Assembly (NCBI GenBank): GCA_020073265.1
Contig: JAIQFN010000035.1
Span: 1-64,000 of the forward strand
Source of the DNA: Terriglobia bacterium
Lineage (GTDB): Bacteria > Acidobacteriota > Terriglobia > Bryobacterales > Bryobacteraceae
DNA length: 64,000 nt
Direction: 5' to 3'
This document shows, one piece after another, positions 57,277-64,000 of the stretch. Made by a program: the position numbers and the translations under genes. Within the stretch, counting starts at the first letter, position 1, and every line of letters starts with the position of its first letter. The notes beneath the pieces were generated by a model. It was not told where the DNA came from, made no database searches, and saw nothing but the letters and a program-made list of their open reading frames with translations.

Positions 57277-59216
57277 TAATTGTTACCTCCTGAATTCCCG
57301 GTGTTGCCGGAAGTCTGTTGCTCGAATTCATCCAGCCAGCGGCTGTTCGAGCGACGGTCGCGCTGGGGTTGACGTTCGCCGTCGCCAGAAGACTGCTGTT
57401 GGCTGAACGAACGTTGTCCTTGGGTTCCTGAATCGGGTCTGTTTTCGGAGTGCATCGGAACCGGGGCCACTGGGGCTTTCACCACTTCGGCCTTCCAGCC
57501 TTGTTGATTGAGCTGTGAGGTAAGCTCACCGAGACTGGAGCGCAGCGAGTTTCGCAGATCCTGGTCGGGGGCGTGCACGGAGACGTTGACGGCGCCGGCG
57601 CGGTCCATGATGCGGACCGCAGCCGAGGCTTGGTCCTTGGTTCCCAACTGCAGCAGGATCTGGCCGCTGACGTTCGGCTTGAGCGGCTCCGGTGCGACCG
57701 GTTGCGCGTTGTCGAGCGCCGGTGTCGCGTGGCTGTGTATGGTCTCGGCTGGTTCTTGAGGCAAAAGGGCCGGACGGACGTCCAGGTGCGAAACCGCGGG
57801 CGGGGCATTCCAGGCTATGTCGCGTGCGGAGGCTGCAAGTTCGCGCGGGCCGCTGGGTGGAAGCGGGTCTTTTGTTCCAGGGGCGGCGACCGGCGCTACT
57901 GGCGGCCGCGAGGGAAGTGTGGTGTCGGCAGTTGCAACGTTTGAGCGCGGCGCGGGCTGCTCTACTCGCTGCCCCTGGGCGGATCTCGAGTTGCTCACCG
58001 GTAAGCGCAGGGAGGACGCAAAGCCTTCAGTTCGCGGGAGCAGCGAAGGCATGGGTCCAAGGCTGCCATCGCTCGCGTGAGCATGCGATTCGAATGGGGC
58101 GGGCGCCTGAGTTGTCAGCAGAGTTGTCGGCCGCTGCGCTGCCGCGGCGTCGTCCTCAATGGCGGCCTGGTCACGAATGGAACCTGGCTGAGCCGTTTGC
58201 AGAGGAGCCGTACTGGTCCTTGCGAGATCGAGGGAGAACGCTAGATTCTCGCTTCGCACGGGAATCGGATTCGTCGATGCGGCGGGTGTCACCGCGGGCT
58301 CAAGGTTTGCGGAGGCAGGCGAAGGTGCCTGTTGGAACTGGCCCGGCGTTGGGAACGGCGTCTGATTCTGTTGACCGGACGGTGCGGGATCGGACTTGAC
58401 TGGAACAGCAACCGGCGCTTTCGGGGCTTCTTCCACCGAATTGGGCGACTGCGTCACAACCGGAACAGACCGCTGGATCGATGCCGGAACGGATCGCTGA
58501 ATGGATGCCGGCTGTTCGCGGCCGGTGCGTGTCTTGAGTGTCGTGGGAGTCAGGTCCTTCGGGGCCGGAACGTTCGAATACTCAGTCGGGATCGAAATCG
58601 GCGTGGAAGCCGGCATAAGAACGGCGGTTGCCGCGGCTACGGATTGCTTTGACGAACTCGCGACGCTCGGTTGAGAACTTATGTCCGGAAGCACGGCGCT
58701 GGCCGTCGGCAGGCTCGAGGCGGAAGAAGTCACGCTGTGCGCCGCCGGAATCGAGACCGATGCTTGCGAAATCAAATTCGGCAGGGCGACCACGTGCGGC
58801 GTGACAACCGATTGTGAGGATTGCGAGACCTTTTCGGACTCTGGCGGACCCTCAGTCTGAGGTTGCGTTGATGGCGCATCTGTGACGGGCGTCGGAGTTT
58901 CGACCGCCAAGCCAAGCGAAGGGAATGTTAGCGTCAGCGGAGCCGTGAAATGAACACTGCTGTTCGAAACGATGTTGGGCACGACGGTCGTCTTGCCGGT
59001 CTCGTCCCCGACGGTATTCTTCTTGGTCTGCCCGCTTTTTGAATTAGGGGCTTCCTGGTGTCCTTCGCTGCCGTCTGCCGTCTGAAATCCAGGCAGACTC
59101 TGATAGACGCTGTGGAAAGGACTAGCCGATCCTTGACCGGTGTTTGGAACAGGCGCGCCTTGAGAGGGCATGAGCACAAGCGTGTTCAACGCGGCGAGCG
59201 CCGGAGCAGCATCCAT
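57276..59216 (-). CDS. fliK: Flagellar hook-length control protein FliK
   Basis: The 646-residue protein is dominated by a Ser/Pro/Gln/Val-rich region, as expected of a molecular ruler. A C-terminal Flg_hook domain follows (about 525-610: GQILLQLGTKDQASAAVRIM, VNVSVHAPDQDLRNSLRSSL, LNQQGWKAEVV), which contacts FlhB to switch substrate class. I use the ATG at 59216; no Shine-Dalgarno sequence is seen. It is the first gene of the leftward operon. Confidence 0.9.
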   Translation of the reverse strand: MDAAPALAALNTLVLMPSQGAPVPNTGQGSASPFHSVYQSLPGFQTADGSEGHQEAPNSKSGQTKKNTVGDETGKTTVVPNIVSNSSVHFTAPLTLTFPSLGLAVETPTPVTDAPSTQPQTEGPPESEKVSQSSQSVVTPHVVALPNLISQASVSIPAAHSVTSSASSLPTASAVLPDISSQPSVASSSKQSVAAATAVLMPASTPISIPTEYSNVPAPKDLTPTTLKTRTGREQPASIQRSVPASIQRSVPVVTQSPNSVEEAPKAPVAVPVKSDPAPSGQQNQTPFPTPGQFQQAPSPASANLEPAVTPAASTNPIPVRSENLAFSLDLARTSTAPLQTAQPGSIRDQAAIEDDAAAAQRPTTLLTTQAPAPFESHAHASDGSLGPMPSLLPRTEGFASSLRLPVSNSRSAQGQRVEQPAPRSNVATADTTLPSRPPVAPVAAPGTKDPLPPSGPRELAASARDIAWNAPPAVSHLDVRPALLPQEPAETIHSHATPALDNAQPVAPEPLKPNVSGQILLQLGTKDQASAAVRIMDRAGAVNVSVHAPDQDLRNSLRSSLGELTSQLNQQGWKAEVVKAPVAPVPMHSENRPDSGTQGQRSFSQQQSSGDGERQPQRDRRSNSRWLDEFEQQTSGNTGNSGGNN

Positions 59217-59231
59217 TACGGCGGCGACTTA

Positions 59232-59247
59232 TGCAGGTTCACAGCCA
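59232..59247 (-). promoter_or_regulatory. Candidate sigma-54 promoter for fliK
   Basis: On the minus strand TGGCTGTGAACCTGCA has TGGC and CTGCA with the 24/12 spacing. The -12 GC lies about 17 bases before the ATG at 59216, giving a very short leader. One base differs from TTGC. Confidence 0.3.
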
Positions 59248-59399
59248 AAGTTGCGTAAGCGGATTTTCAGCGGCTTAGATTCCCAGGTCGTCGAAAACTC
59301 GCCGACCGCCGACTTAGTTCCGACGAATTTGCGCGAGCTGTGCGTTTCTCTTATCGCAAAAGTAAAAGCAACTTATAACTTTTCTACGATGCCCCGGTT

Positions 59400-59415
59400 T
59401 GGCCGCGCACTTGCA
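59400..59415 (+). promoter_or_regulatory. Candidate sigma-54 promoter for flgF
   Basis: TGGCCGCGCACTTGCA keeps TGGC and TTGCA with exact -24/-12 spacing. The expected start is about 59426, seven bases before the ATG at 59433, and no Shine-Dalgarno sequence is seen. Confidence 0.4.
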
Positions 59416-59432
59416 ATGCCCTTTGTCGCTCT

Positions 59433-60164
59433 ATGGACCAGATCAGTATCTTGGCCGCCGCCGGAATGCGCGCTCGCATGGAGTCGATGGACTTACTGGC
59501 GAACAACATCGCCAACGCATCTACGAGCGGATATAAGGGTGATAGCGAATTCTACACGCTGTTCACGTCGCAGGCGGAGGACGCGGAGACGTCCGGCGCT
59601 ACGTCGACGCTTCCCATGATCCAGAAGCAATGGACGGATTTCTCTCAGGGTCTGCTGGAGCCGACCAACAATCCCCTGGATTTCGGGCTTTCCGGCAAAG
59701 GCTTCTTCGTGGTGACCGGCCCGAACGGCCCGCTGTACACCAGGAGCGGCAGCTTTCAGGTATCGACGTCCGGTAAGTTGATCACCACCGACGGTTATCC
59801 GCTGCTCGATCAGGGAGGCCAACCGATCCAGGCCGATGCCAATCAACCCATCGAGGTGTCGTTGGATGGAAATGTCCGCCAGAAAGGCCAGTCGGTAGGT
59901 AAGTTGCAGTTAGTCGACTTCAAGGACCCGTCAGTATTACTCAAGCAGGGTAACAACTATTTTCGGAACACGAGCGACCAGCAGCCGGCCGATGCGACAG
60001 ATATCAAGGTTCATCAGGGAAGGCTGGAAGGCTCCAACGTGAGCGCCTCGCACGCCGCAGTGCGACTGGTGGGTGTCATGCGGCAGTTCGAGATGATGCA
60101 GAAAGCCATTTCGATTTCGGGCGACATGAGTCGCAAGACCATCGAAGAAGTAGCCAAGGTTTAA
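59433..60164 (+). CDS. flgF: Flagellar proximal rod protein FlgF
   Basis: The 243-residue rod protein has the N-terminal ILAAAGMRARMESMDLLANN followed by IANASTSGYKG, a central GKGFFVVTGPNGPLYTRSGS and the C-terminal SNVSASHAAVRLVGVMRQFE. It is the first gene of the rightward rod/ring operon; flgG begins 18 bases later. Confidence 0.94.
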   Translation: MDQISILAAAGMRARMESMDLLANNIANASTSGYKGDSEFYTLFTSQAEDAETSGATSTLPMIQKQWTDFSQGLLEPTNNPLDFGLSGKGFFVVTGPNGPLYTRSGSFQVSTSGKLITTDGYPLLDQGGQPIQADANQPIEVSLDGNVRQKGQSVGKLQLVDFKDPSVLLKQGNNYFRNTSDQQPADATDIKVHQGRLEGSNVSASHAAVRLVGVMRQFEMMQKAISISGDMSRKTIEEVAKV

Positions 60165-60182
60165 CTCCGGAGAACAGAGGAC

Positions 60183-60974
60183 ATGATTCGAGCACTCTAC
60201 AGCGCGGCCAGCGGAATGAACGCGCAGCAATTGAACGTCGACAACATCGCCAACAACATTGCCAACGCGAATACCAACGGGTTCAAGGCGCGGCGCGCCC
60301 AGTTTCAGGATCTTCTGTATCAGAGCCTGATCCAGCCCGGCGCGGCCGCCGATCAGCAGTCCGTCATCCCGACCGGGTTGCAGCTCGGCTTGGGCACGCG
60401 TCCGGTCTCGAATGAAATCATTTTCACTCAGGGCGACTTTTCACAGACCAACAATCCGCTGGATGTGGTCATTCAAGGCAGCGGCTTCTTTCAGGTGCGG
60501 CGCACCTCGGGCGACCTGGCGTACACCAAGTCGGGGAGCTTTCATCTCAACGCGACCGGTCAAATGGTCACTGCCAACGGCGAGCTGCTGGAACCCCCGA
60601 TTACTATTCCGCAGGGCGCGCAGGTCATCTCGATCGGCACCGACGGAACCGTCAGCTATACGCAGGCCGGACAAACCGCGTCGCAGCAAGCCGGCCAGAT
60701 ACAACTGGCCAATTTCGCCAATCCAAGCGGCCTGAACAGCATCGGCAACAGCCTGTTTCTGCCCACGGATGCATCCGGGGACGCGATCACCGGCGCACCC
60801 GGCGGCCAGGAAGGCATGGGCCCGCTGCTGCAGGGATACGTCGAGCAATCCAACGTCAGCGTGGTTCAGGAATTCATCAATCTGATCGTCAGCCAGCGCG
60901 CTTATGAAGCCAATTCCAAAGTGGTGAAAGCGGCGGACGAAATGTACCAGCAGGTCAACAATCTCAAGCAATGA
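60183..60974 (+). CDS. flgG: Flagellar distal rod protein FlgG
   Basis: The 263-residue protein begins MIRALYSAASGMNAQQLNVD and has the diagnostic rod motif IANNIANANTNGFKARRAQF, GSGFFQVRRTSGDLAYTKSG and the end YEANSKVVKAADEMYQQVNN. A GGAG-like site precedes the ATG. It overlaps flgA by ATGA. Confidence 0.96.
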   Translation: MIRALYSAASGMNAQQLNVDNIANNIANANTNGFKARRAQFQDLLYQSLIQPGAAADQQSVIPTGLQLGLGTRPVSNEIIFTQGDFSQTNNPLDVVIQGSGFFQVRRTSGDLAYTKSGSFHLNATGQMVTANGELLEPPITIPQGAQVISIGTDGTVSYTQAGQTASQQAGQIQLANFANPSGLNSIGNSLFLPTDASGDAITGAPGGQEGMGPLLQGYVEQSNVSVVQEFINLIVSQRAYEANSKVVKAADEMYQQVNNLKQ

Positions 60975-61885
60975 CCTCGTGGCTTCTTCTACTCGGCATG
61001 ATGCAGCTATCCTCAGCCTGTCAGAATATCAGCGGCGAGCGCATTCTCGGCGAAGACCTGGCCAGGGCGCTACCGGTTTTCGCCAGCATGCCGGCCGACG
61101 CGGTGATCGGCTATTCACCCGCGCCCGGCGCTGCCCGGGTCGTGCGGTTTCCGGAACTGAAGCGGATCGGAATGAAGTACGGAATCAGCGCTCCCCACGA
61201 TTCGCGGGCCTGCTTCGAATGGAAGCTCGCCACGCTTACCGAAGGCGCGGTGCGATCGGCGATGCTCCGGTCTCTCAATGCGCCCCAGGCGCGCGTGGAT
61301 GTGCTCGCGGTTAGTAAGTCGCAGCTCCCCGACGGAAAACTGGAGTTCCCATTGTCGGGACTCTCGGTATCGAGCGCCGTGGATCCAGCGACGCCGGTGA
61401 TCTGGCATGGCTACGTGCTCTACGGCAAAACGCGGCGGTTCGCGGTATGGGCCAGGGTTCGAGTGGCGTCCACCTCTACACGCGTGGTAGCCGTGGAGGC
61501 ACTTACTCCGGGGCAAGCGGTCGGAAAACGGCAGGTGCGGTTGGAGACTTACGACGAATTTCCGCTGCATAACGAGGTGGCGCGAAATCTGGAGGAAGTA
61601 GTCGGGCGCGTACCGCTGCGCGGCATTCGCGCCGGGCTTCCGGTCTTCAGGACCGACCTGGTGGACCCGTTTCAGGTGCAGCGCGGTGAGTTAGTCAAAG
61701 TAACTGCGATCTCCGGCGCGGCGCAAGTGGAACTGGACGCCGTCGCGGGAAATTCCGGAAGGCGGGGAGACATGATTACGGTCGCGAATCCGCGCAGCGG
61801 CAAGACCTTTGCAGCGCGCATCGAGGGACCTGGAAAGGCCGTCGTGATCTCGGGGCCGGCCGGTCTTCTGGGGAGGGTGCAATGA
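60971..61885 (+). CDS. flgA: Flagellar P-ring assembly chaperone FlgA
   Basis: The 304-residue protein has a short signal peptide (MTSWLLLLGMMQLSSA). After an N-terminal region with a CQNISGERILGEDLARALPV block, its C-terminal SAF-like domain contains RDVVAGTPV-like VGRVPLRGIRAGLPVFRTDL and the end GDMITVANPRSGKTFAARIE, as in FlgA. It assists FlgI polymerisation in the periplasm. It overlaps flgG and flgH by four bases each. Confidence 0.9.
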   Translation: MTSWLLLLGMMQLSSACQNISGERILGEDLARALPVFASMPADAVIGYSPAPGAARVVRFPELKRIGMKYGISAPHDSRACFEWKLATLTEGAVRSAMLRSLNAPQARVDVLAVSKSQLPDGKLEFPLSGLSVSSAVDPATPVIWHGYVLYGKTRRFAVWARVRVASTSTRVVAVEALTPGQAVGKRQVRLETYDEFPLHNEVARNLEEVVGRVPLRGIRAGLPVFRTDLVDPFQVQRGELVKVTAISGAAQVELDAVAGNSGRRGDMITVANPRSGKTFAARIEGPGKAVVISGPAGLLGRVQ

Positions 61886-62454
61886 GAATACGGACAGCGT
61901 TGTTCCTGCTGGCGCTGACGGCGCTCTGCGCGGCGGCTTTCGGAAAGGACAAGAAAAAGCAACATTCGCAGGAGCTATCGCCGCTTCAGCAGTATGTCAG
62001 CGATGCCTCCCGGCAGGATGCTTCGCCGGCGGCCACGCAGTCTCCCGGTTCAATCTGGTCTCCGAACGCGCTGCTTGCGAACCTGGGCACGGATTTGAAG
62101 GCCAGCCACGTAACCAACCTCGCCAAGACGAACACGCAAACGGCGCTGCAGGGCCAGGGTTCCACCAGCCGCGGGGCTACTCTGACCGCCACCGTCAGCG
62201 CGCGAGTTACTAACGTTCTGCCCAATGGATACCTGGTTGTCGAAGGTGTAAAGCGCGTACAAGTAAACTCTGAGAACCAGGTCATCACGATTCGAGGCGT
62301 GGTGCGGCCCTTCGATCTGGACCTTACTAACAGCGTGCCGAGCGACCGAGTCGCACAAATGGAAGTTCAGGTCAACGGCAAGGGAGTGGTAGGAGACTCC
62401 ATCCGCCGGCCGTTTTTCCTGTACCGCTTAATCCTGGGATTGTTGCCCTTCTAA
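61882..62454 (+). CDS. flgH: Flagellar L-ring protein FlgH
   Basis: The 190-residue outer-membrane ring protein has SIWSPNALLANLGTDLKASH near residue 55, VSARVTNVLPNGYLVVEGVK and NSENQVITIRGVVRPFDLDL at the centre, and the end RRPFFLYRLILGLLPF. The leader has LTALC, a lipobox-like but non-standard -1 residue, so lipidation is uncertain. Confidence 0.92.
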   Translation: MRIRTALFLLALTALCAAAFGKDKKKQHSQELSPLQQYVSDASRQDASPAATQSPGSIWSPNALLANLGTDLKASHVTNLAKTNTQTALQGQGSTSRGATLTATVSARVTNVLPNGYLVVEGVKRVQVNSENQVITIRGVVRPFDLDLTNSVPSDRVAQMEVQVNGKGVVGDSIRRPFFLYRLILGLLPF

Positions 62455-62458
62455 TCCG

Positions 62459-63568
62459 ATGACACGTTTCCTGCGCTTCAACTTGCTCTGTGCGACGCTG
62501 GCGGCCGCTGCGATCGCCGGACCGCCCGCCATCCGTCTGAAAGAACTCGCTTCGCTCGAAGGCGTGCGAGACAACCAGTTGGTCGGCTACGGTATGGTGG
62601 TGGGACTGAACGGAACGGGCGACCGAAGGCAGACGCTGTTCACCGCCCAAAGCCTGGCGAACATGCTGCAACAGATGGGCGTGACCGTCAATCCACAATT
62701 CATTCTGGTCCGCAACACCGCGTCGGCCATGGTTACCGCTACACTTCCGCCGTTTGCTCAGCCTGGTTCGCGAATCGATGTCTCCGTGGCCGCGATTGGC
62801 GACGCATCCAGTCTGCAGGGCGGCCTGTTAATCATGACCAGCCTGCGCGGTATCGACGGACAAGTTTACTCGGTCGCGCAAGGGCCGGTGGTCACCGGTG
62901 GATTTATCGCCGGCGGAGCCGCCAACACGCAGGTCGTGAACCACCCGACCTTAGGGCGCATTCCCAACGGCGCGATCATCGAACGTCCGTCGCCGGCTGT
63001 CGCACCGTCCAATCCGGTTCGGTTGCAACTCCACCAGGCGGACTTTACGACCGCCGCGCGGATCGCCGAAGCTGTGAACCAACACTATTCGGCGCAGACC
63101 AAGCCAGTGGCGCGTGCCGAGAACTCCGGTGTTGTGAGCATCGCCATTCCGCCGGAATTCGCGGCCCGCACTACCGAATTCGTCGCTGAACTGGAGCAGT
63201 TGCCGGTTCAGACCGACCGGCCTGCGCGCGTGGTTATTAACGAGAGGACTGGAACCATCGTGATGGGCAAAGAGGTCCACGTCTCGCCGGTCGCCATCAT
63301 GCACGGCAACCTGACGGTGGAGATCCAGACCACGTTCAACGTATCGCAGCCGGCGCCTTTCTCCCAAGGGGCAACGCAAGTGGTTCCGCAGGTCGGCGTG
63401 GGCGTCAAGGAAGAAAAGGCCCGCAATGTGGTCCTGAAAGAAGGAGCCACTGTGGAAGAGCTGGTGCGAGCGCTTTCTTCGATCGGATCCACGCCGCGGG
63501 ACATCATTGCCATTCTCCAGAGCTTACGTAGCGCGGGAGCGTTGGAATCCGAAATCGAGGTCATCTAG
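62459..63568 (+). CDS. flgI: Flagellar P-ring protein FlgI
   Basis: The 369-residue periplasmic ring protein has a signal peptide followed by IRLKELASLEGVRDNQLVGY, GMVVGLNGTGDRRQTLFTAQ and the C-terminal VGVKEEKARNVVLKEGATVE ending in IGSTPRDIIAILQSL. Length is typical (~370). It lies four bases after flgH and ten bases before flgJ. Confidence 0.97.
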   Translation: MTRFLRFNLLCATLAAAAIAGPPAIRLKELASLEGVRDNQLVGYGMVVGLNGTGDRRQTLFTAQSLANMLQQMGVTVNPQFILVRNTASAMVTATLPPFAQPGSRIDVSVAAIGDASSLQGGLLIMTSLRGIDGQVYSVAQGPVVTGGFIAGGAANTQVVNHPTLGRIPNGAIIERPSPAVAPSNPVRLQLHQADFTTAARIAEAVNQHYSAQTKPVARAENSGVVSIAIPPEFAARTTEFVAELEQLPVQTDRPARVVINERTGTIVMGKEVHVSPVAIMHGNLTVEIQTTFNVSQPAPFSQGATQVVPQVGVGVKEEKARNVVLKEGATVEELVRALSSIGSTPRDIIAILQSLRSAGALESEIEVI

Positions 63569-63578
63569 CAGGAGCAGC

Positions 63579-63971
63579 ATGGACATTCAATCTGCCAGCT
63601 CGGTGGCGATGGCGCAAGACGCGTTGGCGCAAAGCCAGTTGAAGAACAAGCAGGCCAACGAATCGGGCGAGTCCTTCGAGCAGGTGCTCGCGCGGGCGTC
63701 CAATGAGACCGGCAAGGTTGCCGATGCGGCCAAGCAGTTCGAAGCGCTCATTGCGGGACAAGTGCTGAAGGCCGCGCGCGAAGCGTCGGATGGCGGATGG
63801 CTGGGGACCAGTGACGATCAGACCGGCGAGTTGGCGCTCGAAATGGCCGAGCAGGGATTCGCCCAGGCTTTGGCCGCCCGCGGAGGACTAGGCGTCTCGA
63901 AGGCCGTGGTCGCGAGCCTGCATCGCAGCGCGGCTAAAGACGCCAGCTCCGGACCGCCGGCGGCGCGCTAG
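63579..63971 (+). CDS. flgJ: Rod-binding protein FlgJ, short form without muramidase
   Basis: The 130-residue protein matches only the N-terminal rod-binding domain of FlgJ (AKQFEALIAGQVLKAAREAS, ELALEMAEQGFAQALAARGG). The glycosidase half found in enterobacterial FlgJ is absent, as in many other phyla, so a separate hydrolase must open the cell wall. AGGAG lies six bases before the ATG. Confidence 0.88.
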   Translation: MDIQSASSVAMAQDALAQSQLKNKQANESGESFEQVLARASNETGKVADAAKQFEALIAGQVLKAAREASDGGWLGTSDDQTGELALEMAEQGFAQALAARGGLGVSKAVVASLHRSAAKDASSGPPAAR

Positions 63972-64000
63972 GAGAATCCGTCGAGTAGGGGTTCGACGTG

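Noticed and set aside
57276-59216. Repeated RxQPASIQRSVP-type segments in FliK as a possible inserted repeat
   Set aside because: Two near-identical short copies (PASIQRSVP) are within the normal low-complexity ruler region and do not define an element.

Overview
The window is GC-rich and densely coded. It most likely comes from an acidobacterium of the Bryobacterales / 'Candidatus Solibacter' type. The evidence is gene content, not a database match: a secreted VWFA-related protein of the acidobacterial kind, two ~1000-residue Oar-like TonB-dependent receptors with an N-terminal carboxypeptidase-regulatory domain, a PEP-CTERM protein, DUF5666-like repeats, a multihaem cytochrome-TPR protein, a secreted alpha/beta-hydrolase-domain protein and a malic enzyme-phosphotransacetylase fusion. 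I see no tRNA, rRNA or CRISPR array.

Layout. Positions 1-831 hold the end of an IS3-type element inserted into an AAA ATPase gene. An orphan D12-type DNA adenine methylase follows directly behind gap (1.2-3.0 kb). Next come a VWFA protein, a REPIN-like repeat pair, a secreted protein, a CPBP protease, a thiE/tenI-like gene and modCB with no modA in view (3.2-9.0 kb). Housekeeping cluster one is phoH-ybeY-corC-era followed by a BON protein (9.9-14.0 kb). A surface block of glycine-rich DUF5666-like protein, TonB receptor, bacteriohemerythrin, second TonB receptor and haptahaem cytochrome-TPR spans 14-25 kb. Housekeeping cluster two is a Trm112-like gene, an msbA-like exporter, yicC, gmk, rpoZ, coaBC, family-4 UDG and tmk (25.2-31.6 kb), in which most genes overlap by ATGA or a few bases.

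From 31.6 to 50.6 kb is a mixed region: a hydrolase, a Kir potassium channel, an ARPP-1-like secreted protein, a trigger factor with no PPIase domain, a 2OG-Fe(II) oxygenase, a PEP-CTERM protein, then a run of extracytoplasmic folding genes (PpiC isomerase, HExxH protein, TlpA thioredoxin, stand-alone DsbD-alpha-like protein). A TetR regulator, maeB, a DHA2 exporter with a TPR protein, a conserved protein of unknown function and a NarL-type regulator follow.

From 50.7 kb to the right edge is motility: an EAL-HDOD-PilZ protein meets a leftward operon fliK-flgD-flgE-fliN-fliO-fliP-fliQ-fliR-flhB, and a divergent rightward operon flgF-flgG-flgA-flgH-flgI-flgJ starts from the same 216-base intergenic region, which carries candidate sigma-54 elements facing both ways. 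The items I judge most worth following are the PPIase-less trigger factor, the TlpA/DsbD-alpha overlap with its HExxH and PpiC neighbours, the paired glycine-rich envelope proteins, the ARPP-1-like secreted protein, the unassigned 487-503-residue protein at 48.3-49.8 kb, and the REPIN-like repeat.
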